From an uncultured Collinsella sp. (lineage in GTDB: Bacteria; Actinomycetota; Coriobacteriia; Coriobacteriales; Coriobacteriaceae), in NCBI GenBank assembly GCA_934630385.1, contig CAKTWE010000054.1, positions 1 through 12,032 on the forward strand: DNA of 12,032 nucleotides, in the 5' to 3' direction. Shown one piece after another: positions 6,868 through 12,032 of the stretch; position 1 is the stretch's first letter; the number at the start of each line of letters is the position of its first letter. A model generated the notes under the pieces. The model ran no database searches. It saw only the letters and a program-made list of their open reading frames with translations, and was not told where the DNA came from. A program made the position numbers and the translations under genes.

Positions 6868-8547
6868 CTAGTCGCGCGTGAGCTTGCGGTGGATACGATG
6901 CGGCTGGGCTGCGTCCTCGCCCAGGCGCTCGATACGGTTGGCCTGATAGGCCTCGAAGTTGCCCTCAAACCAATACCAGTTGCCCGGATTCTCGTCGGTG
7001 CCCTCCCACGCCAGGATATGCGTGGCGACGCGGTCCAGGAACATACGGTCGTGGCTAATGACCACCGAGCAGCCCGGGAACTCGAGCAGCGCCGCCTCGA
7101 GCGAGGACAGCGTCTCGACGTCGAGGTCGTTCGTGGGTTCATCGAGGAGCAGCAGGTTGCCGCCCTGCTTGAGCGTAAGCGCCAAGTTCAGACGGTTGCG
7201 CTCGCCACCGGAGAGCACGCCAGCGCGCTTCTGCTGGTCCTGGCCCTTAAAGCCAAAGCTCGCCACATAAGCGCGGCTCGGAACCTCGGTCTCGCCGACC
7301 ATCATGTGGTCCAGGCCGTCCGAGACAACCTCCCACAGGTTCTTGTCGGGGTCGATGCCGGAACGGTTCTGATCGACGTAAGAAATCTTGACGGTCTCGC
7401 CCACCTCGAGCTCGCCCGAAGTCAGCGGCTCCAGACCCACAATCGTCTTGAACAGCGTGGTCTTACCGACACCGTTGGGGCCGATGACGCCCACGATGCC
7501 GTTGCGCGGCAGGGTGAACGATAGGTCGTCGATGAGCACACGGCCATCGAACTCCTTGTGCAGGTGATGAGCCTCGAGCACCTTGTTGCCCAGACGCGGG
7601 CCCACAGGGATGCGAATGTCGGTCCAGTCGAGCTTCTGGCTTGCGCGGGCCTCGGCCTCCATCTCCTCGTAGCGAGCCAGACGGGCCTTGTTCTTGGCCT
7701 GACGAGCCTTGGGCGAGCTGCGTACCCACTCGAGCTCGGCCTCCATGCGCTTGGCGAGCTTGGCATCGCGGTTGCCCTGCGCCTCGATACGGGCGGCCTT
7801 GGTCTCCAGATACGTGGAGTAGTTGCCCTTGTAGGGATAAAGGTGGCCGCGGTCGACCTCGCAGATCCACTCGGCAACGTTATCCAGGAAGTAGCGATCG
7901 TGCGTGACGGCAAGCACCGCGCCCTGGTAGTTGTGCAGGAAGTGCTCGAGCCACAGGATCGACTCGGCGTCCAGGTGGTTCGTGGGCTCGTCGAGCAGCA
8001 GCAGGTCGGGAGCTTCGAGCAGCAGCTTGCACAGGGCCACGCGACGGCGCTCGCCGCCGGAAAGTACGTTGACCGGCATGTCGGAATCGGGCAGCTGCAG
8101 GGCGTCCATGGCCTGGCCGAGCTTGGAATCGATATCCCAGCCGTCGGCGGCGTCGATCTCGTCCTGGAGCTTTCCCATCTCGGCCATGAGGGCGTCCATG
8201 TCGCAATCCGGGTCGCACATCTCCTCGCCGATCTTATTGAAGCGATCGACCTTGGCGATCATATCGCCAAACGCCATGCGCACGTTCTCGATGACGGTCT
8301 TGTCGTCGTCGAGCGGCGGCTCCTGCTGCAGGATACCCACGGTGTAGCCGGGGGTGAGCTTGGCATCGCCGTTGGAGACCTCCTCGATGCCGGCCATGAT
8401 CTTGAGCAGGGTCGACTTGCCCATACCGTTGGGGCCCACGACGCCGATCTTGGCACCGGGGTAGAAGCTCAGGGTCACGTCGTCAAGGATTACCTTGTCG
8501 CCATGGGCCTTACGAGCCTGATACATCTGGTAGATGAACTCTGCCAT
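6868..8547 (-). CDS. ettA: Energy-dependent translational throttle protein EttA (ABC-F ATPase)
   Basis: A soluble ABC-F protein of 559 residues that binds the ribosomal E site and gates the first elongation steps according to ATP/ADP state. It has two ATP-binding cassettes and no membrane segment. Cassette 1 has Walker A GPNGMGKST (38-46), signature LSGGER (162-167) and Walker B LLLLDE with catalytic E187, then H216. The arm insertion lies about 95-135. The inter-domain tRNA-contacting linker (~240-325) is Lys/Arg/Glu-rich and helical. Cassette 2 has GPNGVGKTT (356-364), LSGGER (445-450), E470 and H499. The C-terminal 'RIHRKLTRD' matches the EttA subgroup rather than Uup or antibiotic-resistance ABC-F proteins. 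AAAGGA lies about 12 bases before the start, a slightly long spacing. The upstream gene pair has its own terminator, so ettA probably has its own promoter, which I could not place. Confidence 0.94.
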   Translation of the reverse strand: MAEFIYQMYQARKAHGDKVILDDVTLSFYPGAKIGVVGPNGMGKSTLLKIMAGIEEVSNGDAKLTPGYTVGILQQEPPLDDDKTVIENVRMAFGDMIAKVDRFNKIGEEMCDPDCDMDALMAEMGKLQDEIDAADGWDIDSKLGQAMDALQLPDSDMPVNVLSGGERRRVALCKLLLEAPDLLLLDEPTNHLDAESILWLEHFLHNYQGAVLAVTHDRYFLDNVAEWICEVDRGHLYPYKGNYSTYLETKAARIEAQGNRDAKLAKRMEAELEWVRSSPKARQAKNKARLARYEEMEAEARASQKLDWTDIRIPVGPRLGNKVLEAHHLHKEFDGRVLIDDLSFTLPRNGIVGVIGPNGVGKTTLFKTIVGLEPLTSGELEVGETVKISYVDQNRSGIDPDKNLWEVVSDGLDHMMVGETEVPSRAYVASFGFKGQDQQKRAGVLSGGERNRLNLALTLKQGGNLLLLDEPTNDLDVETLSSLEAALLEFPGCSVVISHDRMFLDRVATHILAWEGTDENPGNWYWFEGNFEAYQANRIERLGEDAAQPHRIHRKLTRD

Positions 8548-8638
8548 TTGCCTGTTTTATCCTTTCTACCTGCTGTTTCTCTATTCTTGATTCGCTTTAG
8601 TGGAAACGAAATGAGGAAACCAGCTCTGAAACGTAACG

Positions 8639-8658
8639 AAAAAGGGGCATGGTTGCCC
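8639..8658 (-). terminator. Candidate terminator of the sdpRI operon
   Basis: On the minus strand, GGGCA-ACCA-TGCCC is followed by C and five T residues. The stem is short (5 bp) but GC-rich. It lies about 75 bases after the sdpI-like stop and before the ettA leader, so it fits as the end of the upstream operon or as a leader attenuator for ettA. Confidence 0.5.
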
Positions 8659-8731
8659 ACACCCCCTAATACTACCTGGGAAAAGTCCCCCGGAACATAC
8701 TATGAACTGCGTACGCTAGTTTTCCGCAACC

Positions 8732-9436
8732 TTAACGAGCGGCTCGCTGCGATTTGCGCCACAACAGATACGAGTAGACGTAGACGGCTCCAACCGAACC
8801 AAACGTCAGAACCGCAATCACCGCGGCGACGACTTCACTCGAAAGCACGCTGCCTGCCACGCCCATCACAATCAGGCCAATACCCAGCACCATAAAGCAG
8901 GCGCCGCCAAAACGCTGCGTACGGCGCCAGTTCTCGGGATTGGCAAGCGCCCAAGGTGTCTTGATACCGAGCGTATAGTTCTGCTTCACACGCGGCAAGT
9001 AGTTGCCTACGCCGATGAACAGCAAACCGACAACACCGGAAATCAGCACGTTAACCGAACCGACCGCCGGCACCACGCCCCAGACCGTAAGCTCTCCCAG
9101 CCAGCTTATGGCGCACATGAACAAGGTGAAGGCGATTACGAAGCCCTGATAGAACTTGCCCGAGGTTCGATATGCCTCACCTTTGGGGTCGATGCGCGGC
9201 ACCACGCAGAACATTGCGAGAAGCGCCAGAGGCAGCGCGCCGAGCGCGGAGGCCATCCAGCTAGGACCCCAACCGTCGACGGCGCCGTTCGCGCCCCAGT
9301 GCGTGGGAATCTGCGCAGGCAAGCTCGGCATCACCATGAGGTGCGCTACGACATTGGCGACGCACAGAGCGACCAGCGCAATCCACGCGCGCGACGATAC
9401 CCCCGTGGGGTGAATGCCCTTGTTTTCGTTATTCAT
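8732..9436 (-). CDS. sdpI: SdpI-family (DUF1648) membrane protein, immunity-like
   Basis: An integral membrane protein of 234 residues with about six hydrophobic segments (roughly 17-37, 60-81, 97-117, 125-145, 174-194, 199-226). The DUF1648 signature is present at 35-60 (MPSLPAQIPTHWGANG, then VDGWGPSW). The SdpI-type block at 144-178 is also clear (GNYLPRVKQNYTLGIKTPWA, then NPENWRRTQRFGG). In Bacillus subtilis, SdpI protects against the SdpC-derived toxin and holds the repressor SdpR at the membrane. The start at 9436 has AAGGTGAT about 6 bases upstream, and its ATG overlaps the last 8 bases of the ArsR gene (GGATGAATAA), so the two are translationally coupled. No sdpABC genes lie in the window, so whether it gives immunity here is unknown. 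The family call is firm; the symbol is by analogy. Confidence 0.85.
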   Translation of the reverse strand: MNNENKGIHPTGVSSRAWIALVALCVANVVAHLMVMPSLPAQIPTHWGANGAVDGWGPSWMASALGALPLALLAMFCVVPRIDPKGEAYRTSGKFYQGFVIAFTLFMCAISWLGELTVWGVVPAVGSVNVLISGVVGLLFIGVGNYLPRVKQNYTLGIKTPWALANPENWRRTQRFGGACFMVLGIGLIVMGVAGSVLSSEVVAAVIAVLTFGSVGAVYVYSYLLWRKSQRAAR

Positions 9437-9707
9437 CCTTATCACCTTCAGTGTTTGTAAAGCCCATAAACCAGCCAATTAAATCCTGCATGACGGTGGT
9501 GTTTAAGCTGTATACGATGTTTTGGCCATGGCGCTCGTCGGTCACCAACCCGGCATTTTTGAGCGTCGCCAAGTGATGGCTTAGCGACGGCTTACTGATA
9601 TCGAAATGCTCGGCAAGCTCCCCCGCCGTGCAATTGCCCTCGCGCAGCAACTCCAAAATGCGCCGTCGCGTTGGATCGGCAAGCGCCTTAAAACCCTCTC
9701 CCGGCAT
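9429..9707 (-). CDS. sdpR: ArsR-family autorepressor, SdpR-like
   Basis: A 92-residue winged-helix repressor. The start at 9707 is preferred over ATGs at 9725 and 9722 because a full GAGAGGAGGT site lies just before it, although the 4-base spacing is short. The helix-turn-helix is around TAGELAEHFDISKPSLSHHL (27-46), preceded by FKALADPTRRRILELL (6-21). The 'YSLNTTVMQDLIGWFM' end matches Bacillus SdpR as I remember it. There is no CxC metal site, so it is not a metal sensor of the ArsR/SmtB type. A fitting dyad, TTAGA-N6-TCTAA (9756-9771), lies over its own promoter. In the Bacillus model SdpR represses sdpRI until SdpI sequesters it on toxin binding. Confidence 0.88.
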   Translation of the reverse strand: MPGEGFKALADPTRRRILELLREGNCTAGELAEHFDISKPSLSHHLATLKNAGLVTDERHGQNIVYSLNTTVMQDLIGWFMGFTNTEGDKDE

Positions 9708-9741
9708 AAGACCTCCTCTCATCATCTCTCATGACGCGCAC

Positions 9742-9770
9742 ACTATACTCGATATTTAGATGTTTGTCTA
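9742..9770 (-). promoter_or_regulatory. Promoter of sdpRI
   Basis: On the minus strand, TAGACA (9765-9770) and TATAGT (9742-9747) are separated by 17 bases; each box matches 5/6 of the consensus. Transcription would start near 9735, about 28 bases before the sdpR start codon. The ArsR-type dyad covers the -35 box. Confidence 0.72.
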
Positions 9771-9771
9771 A
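9756..9771. promoter_or_regulatory. ArsR/SdpR-type operator shared by divergent promoters
   Basis: The inverted repeat TTAGA (9756-9760) and TCTAA (9767-9771), with a 6-base spacer in an AT-rich context, is typical of ArsR-family sites. Each arm forms part of a -35 box: TAGACA for sdpRI on the minus strand and TAGATG for the divergent plus-strand promoter. Confidence 0.65.
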
Positions 9772-9785
9772 CTATCTAATATAGT
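9757..9785 (+). promoter_or_regulatory. Candidate divergent promoter facing the small membrane peptide gene
   Basis: TAGATG (9757-9762), 17 bases, then TATAGT (9780-9785). This mirrors the sdpRI promoter around the shared dyad. The -10 is also within a short dyad ACTAT-CTAAT-ATAGT (9771-9785). The -35 is weak (3/6). Confidence 0.45.
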
Positions 9786-9794
9786 AACATCTAT

Positions 9795-9808
9795 AGAACA
9801 TTCGTTCG
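9795..9808. promoter_or_regulatory. Candidate LexA (SOS) box
   Basis: AGAACATTCGTTCG matches the Gram-positive/actinobacterial LexA pattern CGAAC-N4-GTTCG at 9 of 10 fixed positions; only the first base differs. The N4 (ATTC) also fits the usual purine...pyrimidine pattern. It lies 9-22 bases upstream of a -10-like TACAAT (9817-9822), where LexA would cover the -35 region of the small-peptide promoter. Confidence 0.5.
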
Positions 9809-9816
9809 TATTTAGC

Positions 9817-9822
9817 TACAAT
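9817..9822 (+). promoter_or_regulatory. Candidate -10 box of the small membrane peptide gene
   Basis: TACAAT matches 5/6 of the consensus, with a transcription start expected near 9829. That is close to the left arm of the inverted repeat that encloses the gene (9825-9840). The -35 region (about 9794-9799) is poor and overlaps the SOS-like box. Confidence 0.4.
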
Positions 9823-9873
9823 GGAAGTTGAAGCAGATGGGCCAGCTCCCTCTACCCAAGAAGGAGATGGACT

Positions 9874-9960
9874 ATGAGTATTGACGATGTCCTGACGTTG
9901 TTATTGCTTGTAATCGCGGCCGTGGAGCTCGGCATCCACATTGGAGGTCGAATGAAATAG
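9874..9960 (+). CDS. 28-residue single-helix membrane peptide, possible type I toxin
   Basis: A very short gene with a strong AAGGAG site (9861-9866) 7 bases before the ATG. The product is 28 residues: an acidic N-terminus (MSIDD), a continuous hydrophobic stretch VLTLLLLVIAAVELGIHIG (6-24), and a basic end (GRMK). Size, a single helix with one internal Glu and the Lys C-terminus recall TisB and holin-like toxins; this is resemblance, not proven homology. An SOS-like box and two possible promoters lie upstream, a 16-bp inverted repeat encloses the gene, and a possible antisense promoter lies at 10052-10080. It is divergent from sdpRI, so a peptide whose action SdpI counters is another possibility. 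Translation is quite likely; toxicity is inference. Confidence 0.65.
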   Translation: MSIDDVLTLLLLVIAAVELGIHIGGRMK

Positions 9961-10051
9961 CCGCCCCCGCGTAATGCGAAGACGGCCACTTCTCACGCCA
10001 AAAACGTGTTTCGGAGTTGGCTAACCCGCGGCAACGGGTGCCATCTGCTTC
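9961..10051 (+). other. Structured 3' region of the small peptide gene
   Basis: It contains CACG-CCAAAAA-CGTG (9994-10008), a GCCACTTC/GAGTTGGC imperfect outer pairing around it, and ACCCG-CGGCAA-CGGGT (10024-10039). The right arm of the long inverted repeat follows directly. No clear U-tract terminator is visible before the tcdA promoter. Confidence 0.45.
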
Positions 10052-10080
10052 ATCTTATGCGAATCCCTGCCTCATTTCAA
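10052..10080 (-). promoter_or_regulatory. Candidate antisense promoter pointing into the small peptide gene
   Basis: On the minus strand, TTGAAA (10075-10080), a 17-base spacer and TAAGAT (10052-10057) match the consensus 5/6 and 4/6. A transcript would start near 10045, within the right arm of the inverted repeat, and run antisense to the 3' region of the small peptide mRNA. No clear terminator for it was found. Confidence 0.4.
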
Positions 10081-10117
10081 CAAGCCCCTAGGGCTCAAAT
10101 GGAATCGCGATAATACC

Positions 10118-10123
10118 TATAAT
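10118..10123 (+). promoter_or_regulatory. -10 box of the tcdA-tatD operon
   Basis: A perfect TATAAT, with transcription expected to start near 10130, about 38 bases before the tcdA start. The -35 region (about 10094-10100, CTCAAAT) is weak. Confidence 0.6.
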
Positions 10124-10167
10124 GGCGATAGCTAAAACACGATTCGCTTCCCCATCGGAGGATGTCT

Positions 10168-10959
10168 ATGACCGAAATTGCTGCTCTCGTCGAGACGCGC
10201 GATACCAAACTCGAGATCATCATGGGCCGCGAGGCGCTCGATAAGCTCGCCGATACCACGGTGCTGATACTCGGCTGCGGAGGTGTGGGCTCCAATTGCT
10301 GCGAGGCACTTGCCCGCGGCGGCATCGGTCATTTCGTCATTCTGGACAAGGACATCATCGCGCCCAGCAACATCAATCGCCAGGCCATCGCCTTTCACAG
10401 CACCGTCGGCAAGCGCAAGGTTGACGTGATGGAGGCCATGATCTACGACATCAATCCCGCCGCCAGCGTTATCAAGCGCACCGAATACTTGCTGAGCGAC
10501 AACATCGACGAGTTCTTCGCGAGCGTTTTGGAGCAGACGGACGGCAAGCTCGACTACGTCGTCGACGCCATCGACACCATCTCGGCCAAGCTCACCATTG
10601 CCAAATATGCTCAGGACCACGACATTCGTTTGGTTAGCTCCATGGGCGGGGCCAACAAGCTCCATCCCGAGTGCCTCCGCTTTGCCGACATCTTCGATAC
10701 GGTACGTGACCCTATGAGCCGCATTATGCGCAAAGAATGTAAGAAGCGCGGAATCAAGAGCCTGCACGTACTGTTTAGCTGCGAAGAATCGGTTAAGACA
10801 CAGCCCCGCGACCCCTCCAACATCCACGAGCGTACCGAGCTCGGAACCGCCAGCTTTATGCCGCCCATCATGGGCCAGATGATCGCTGGCGAGGTTATCC
10901 GCCAGATCAGTGGGCGCGGGTGCGAACGCGTGCGCGCCGATGGCCAGCGCCTAAATTAA
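10168..10959 (+). CDS. tcdA: tRNA threonylcarbamoyladenosine dehydratase (ThiF/E1-like)
   Basis: An ATP-dependent cytoplasmic enzyme that dehydrates t6A at position 37 of ANN-decoding tRNAs to the cyclic form ct6A. The start is placed at 10168 because GGAGG (10157-10161) would touch the ATG at 10162 but is 6 bases from this one; the product is 263 residues, close to E. coli TcdA. Residues 32-62 carry the nucleotide-binding Rossmann motif LILGCGGVGS and the acidic D60/D62. NINRQ (68-72) carries the Arg typical of E1-like adenylating enzymes, followed by GKRKVDVM, the VDAID strand and the SMGGANKLHP block. The C-terminal 'KKRGIKSLHVLFS' region fits TcdA rather than ThiF or MoeB, and the CxxC zinc pairs of MoeB are absent. 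tatD follows after 14 bases. Confidence 0.92.
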   Translation: MTEIAALVETRDTKLEIIMGREALDKLADTTVLILGCGGVGSNCCEALARGGIGHFVILDKDIIAPSNINRQAIAFHSTVGKRKVDVMEAMIYDINPAASVIKRTEYLLSDNIDEFFASVLEQTDGKLDYVVDAIDTISAKLTIAKYAQDHDIRLVSSMGGANKLHPECLRFADIFDTVRDPMSRIMRKECKKRGIKSLHVLFSCEESVKTQPRDPSNIHERTELGTASFMPPIMGQMIAGEVIRQISGRGCERVRADGQRLN

Positions 10960-10973
10960 CGAGACGCACCGCG

Positions 10974-11756
10974 ATGACACCGCAATTATTTGATGCGCAT
11001 TGCCATCTTGATTTAATGGCTCGCCCGGACGCCGTTGCCGATGAGGCAACGGCGCTGGGCCTGGTCCTATTTGACTGCGGCGTCGATCCGCACGACTTTG
11101 CACGCGCCAAGAAGCGCGCCTGCGGCCGTTCAAATATCTTTGCCGGCATCGGCCTCCATCCCTGGTGGCTCGCCGACGGCCGCTGCGGTCCTGCCGAAGT
11201 CAATCTGCTTTGCGAAGTTGCCGCCCAAGAGCGCTACATCGGCGAGGTGGGACTCGACTTTTCCGCGCATTTTGCCGGAAGCGAACCGCTTCAAATACAG
11301 GCACTTGACCGGCTCTGCGATGCGCTCGTGCAGAGCCCTCTTGCCGGGCGTGTGATATCAATTCACGCCGTTCGTTCGGCAGGAGCCGTGCTAGACATCC
11401 TCGAGTCGCATGGATTACTCACGCCAAGCCCCGACTCCCCCGCTATCATTTTCCACTGGTTTAGCGACACTTCGAACGAGTTCGTCCGCGCACGAAGCGC
11501 AGGCTGCTATTTTTCCGTGAACGAGCGGATGCTCGCCACCAAGCGCGGTCGCGAATATGCCAGACAGATCCCACTCGATTGTCTGCTGCTCGAAACCGAC
11601 GCTCCTGCCGAACCGCAAGCAGATACAAGCGCGCGGCAGCTCATCACATCGCTAAAAAGCGTCTCCCGGCGCATCGCCGAACTTAAAAACTGCGCCGAGG
11701 AGAGCGTCGAATCGACCGTTTTAGGAAATTCGCGCTCCATATTTGACTTCCGCTGA
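10974..11756 (+). CDS. tatD: TatD-family metal-dependent hydrolase (probable DNase)
   Basis: A cytoplasmic amidohydrolase-fold enzyme of 260 residues; family members are metal-dependent nucleases. The start at 10974 (MTPQLFDAHCHLD) fits the family N-terminus. A longer frame back to 10920 would overlap tcdA and adds an Arg-rich lead unlike the family. The ribosome binding site is weak (GAG), so translation may depend on coupling to tcdA, 14 bases upstream. All expected metal ligands are visible: H9 and H11 (DAHCHLD), H62 (GLHPWW), E91 (GEVGLDF), H131 (SIHAVRS), H161 (FHWFS) and D209 (LETDAPA). The protein is co-transcribed with tcdA and closed by a strong terminator. Exact substrate is unknown; assignment to YcfH, YjjV or TatD subgroups is not possible by eye. 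Confidence 0.9.
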   Translation: MTPQLFDAHCHLDLMARPDAVADEATALGLVLFDCGVDPHDFARAKKRACGRSNIFAGIGLHPWWLADGRCGPAEVNLLCEVAAQERYIGEVGLDFSAHFAGSEPLQIQALDRLCDALVQSPLAGRVISIHAVRSAGAVLDILESHGLLTPSPDSPAIIFHWFSDTSNEFVRARSAGCYFSVNERMLATKRGREYARQIPLDCLLLETDAPAEPQADTSARQLITSLKSVSRRIAELKNCAEESVESTVLGNSRSIFDFR

Positions 11757-11960
11757 TCCCGGTGGGCAAAAAATGCCAAATATGAGTACTGTTGCAAAGC
11801 TAGTCACATCATTTTGCGACAAAACAACACCCTGATAATGCACAGCCGTTCATTATCAGGGTGTTTTAGCATGGCTAAAGCCGCCTATAACAGGCTTTTA
11901 TCGCTCTCGGACATTCAACTAGGGCCTCAAAAGCTTAATTTCGCTGTTACTAAAAGGTAG
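11757..11960 (+). other. In-frame open stretch after the tatD stop, overlapping the terminator
   Basis: The tatD reading frame stays open for 67 codons after its TGA, to TAG at 11958-11960. An internal ATG at 11838 would give 40 residues but has no ribosome binding site and lies inside the terminator stem. At this length an open frame by chance is plausible, so I do not call it a gene. Confidence 0.25.
11826..11869 (+). terminator. Strong intrinsic terminator of the tcdA-tatD operon
   Basis: A perfect 15-bp stem, AACACCCTGATAATG (11826-11840) with CATTATCAGGGTGTT (11851-11865), encloses a 10-base loop and is followed by TTAG. With the preceding AAAACAACAC it is nearly symmetric and may work in both directions. 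A weaker hairpin with a T-run (AAAGCC...GGCTTTTA, 11877-11900) follows and may act as a backup. Confidence 0.88.
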
Positions 11961-11971
11961 CGCGCAGAGAT

Positions 11972-12032
11972 GTGGTGTAAGAGGCGGGGCATGCCCCGCC
12001 TCCGCCCTTTCTTGAAAGGGAGGGGACACCGC
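11972..12032. repeat. GC-rich palindrome and hairpin cluster at the right edge
   Basis: A perfect 22-bp palindrome spans 11981-12002, centred on GGGGCATGCCCC. It is followed by CCCTTTC-TT-GAAAGGG (12005-12020). The outer bases GTGGTGT (11972-11978) and ACACCGC (12026-12032) can pair with one G-U. No U-tract is seen. It may belong to the 3' end of a gene beyond the window or to a palindromic repeat family. Confidence 0.6.

Larger units (their letters stand above)
9825..10056. repeat. 16-bp inverted repeat enclosing the small peptide gene
   Basis: The left arm AAGTTGAAGCAGATGG (9825-9840) matches the reverse complement of the right arm (10041-10056) at 15 of 16 positions. The only mismatch is 9828 against 10053. 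The arms lie about 200 bases apart, on either side of the 28-codon gene and its trailing hairpins. This fits an mRNA fold-back joining the 5' and 3' ends, or terminal repeats of a tiny element. No flanking target duplication is evident. Confidence 0.7.

Noticed and set aside
7558..8895. 445-codon open frame on the plus strand opposite ettA
   Set aside because: Antisense to a textbook ABC-F gene; long antisense frames are expected from GC-biased third positions.

Overview
The window looks like a chromosomal segment from a moderately high-GC Gram-positive bacterium. The gene families, strong GGAGG-type ribosome binding sites, many GC-rich intrinsic terminators and protein similarities recalled from memory best fit class Coriobacteriia, a Collinsella-like gut actinobacterium. 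That assignment is inference; no 16S or marker search was possible. I see no IS element, phage gene, CRISPR array, tRNA or rRNA.

Layout, left to right. (1) Positions 1-2319, plus strand: two lineage-type proteins of unknown function. One is a membrane protein with a Ser/Thr-rich tail; the other has a LOTUS/OST-HTH-like N-terminal domain, a long acidic/Pro-Ala linker and a conserved-looking C-terminal domain. (2) Positions 2413-6646: a trehalose utilisation locus. treB (PTS EIIBC) and treC (trehalose-6-phosphate hydrolase) run on the minus strand, and treR (GntR/UTRA repressor) runs divergently on the plus strand. Three copies of an AACTTATT-N2-AATAAGTT-type palindrome in the treB-treR gap are the evident TreR operators. 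Near-identical bidirectional terminators close the locus on both sides. (3) Positions 6652-6867: a compact, strongly structured intergenic region (nested inverted repeats) between treR and the 3' end of ettA. (4) Positions 6868-8547: ettA, an ABC-F translation factor, minus strand. (5) Positions 8732-9707: an sdpR-sdpI pair (ArsR autorepressor plus SdpI-like membrane protein) with overlapping genes, minus strand. (6) Positions 9742-10060: a small module that standard annotation could miss. It holds a 28-codon single-helix membrane peptide gene with a strong ribosome binding site, divergent from sdpRI. Upstream are two possible promoters: one mirror-images the sdpR promoter around a shared ArsR-type operator, the other carries a LexA/SOS-box-like dyad. 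The gene is enclosed by a 16-bp inverted repeat (15/16 matching), and a possible antisense promoter points back into it. (7) Positions 10168-11756: tcdA (ct6A tRNA modification) and a tatD-family metallohydrolase in a two-gene operon, closed by a strong terminator.

Working together: TreB imports and phosphorylates trehalose, TreC splits trehalose-6-phosphate to glucose plus glucose-6-phosphate, and TreR probably senses trehalose-6-phosphate. EttA and TcdA are unrelated translation-quality genes. The candidate of most interest is the sdpRI/small-peptide region. Its architecture resembles both an SOS-induced type I toxin (TisB-like: short membrane peptide, LexA control, mRNA fold-back, antisense RNA) and a stripped-down Sdp toxin/immunity locus. 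Either reading is a hypothesis built from visible sequence signals.
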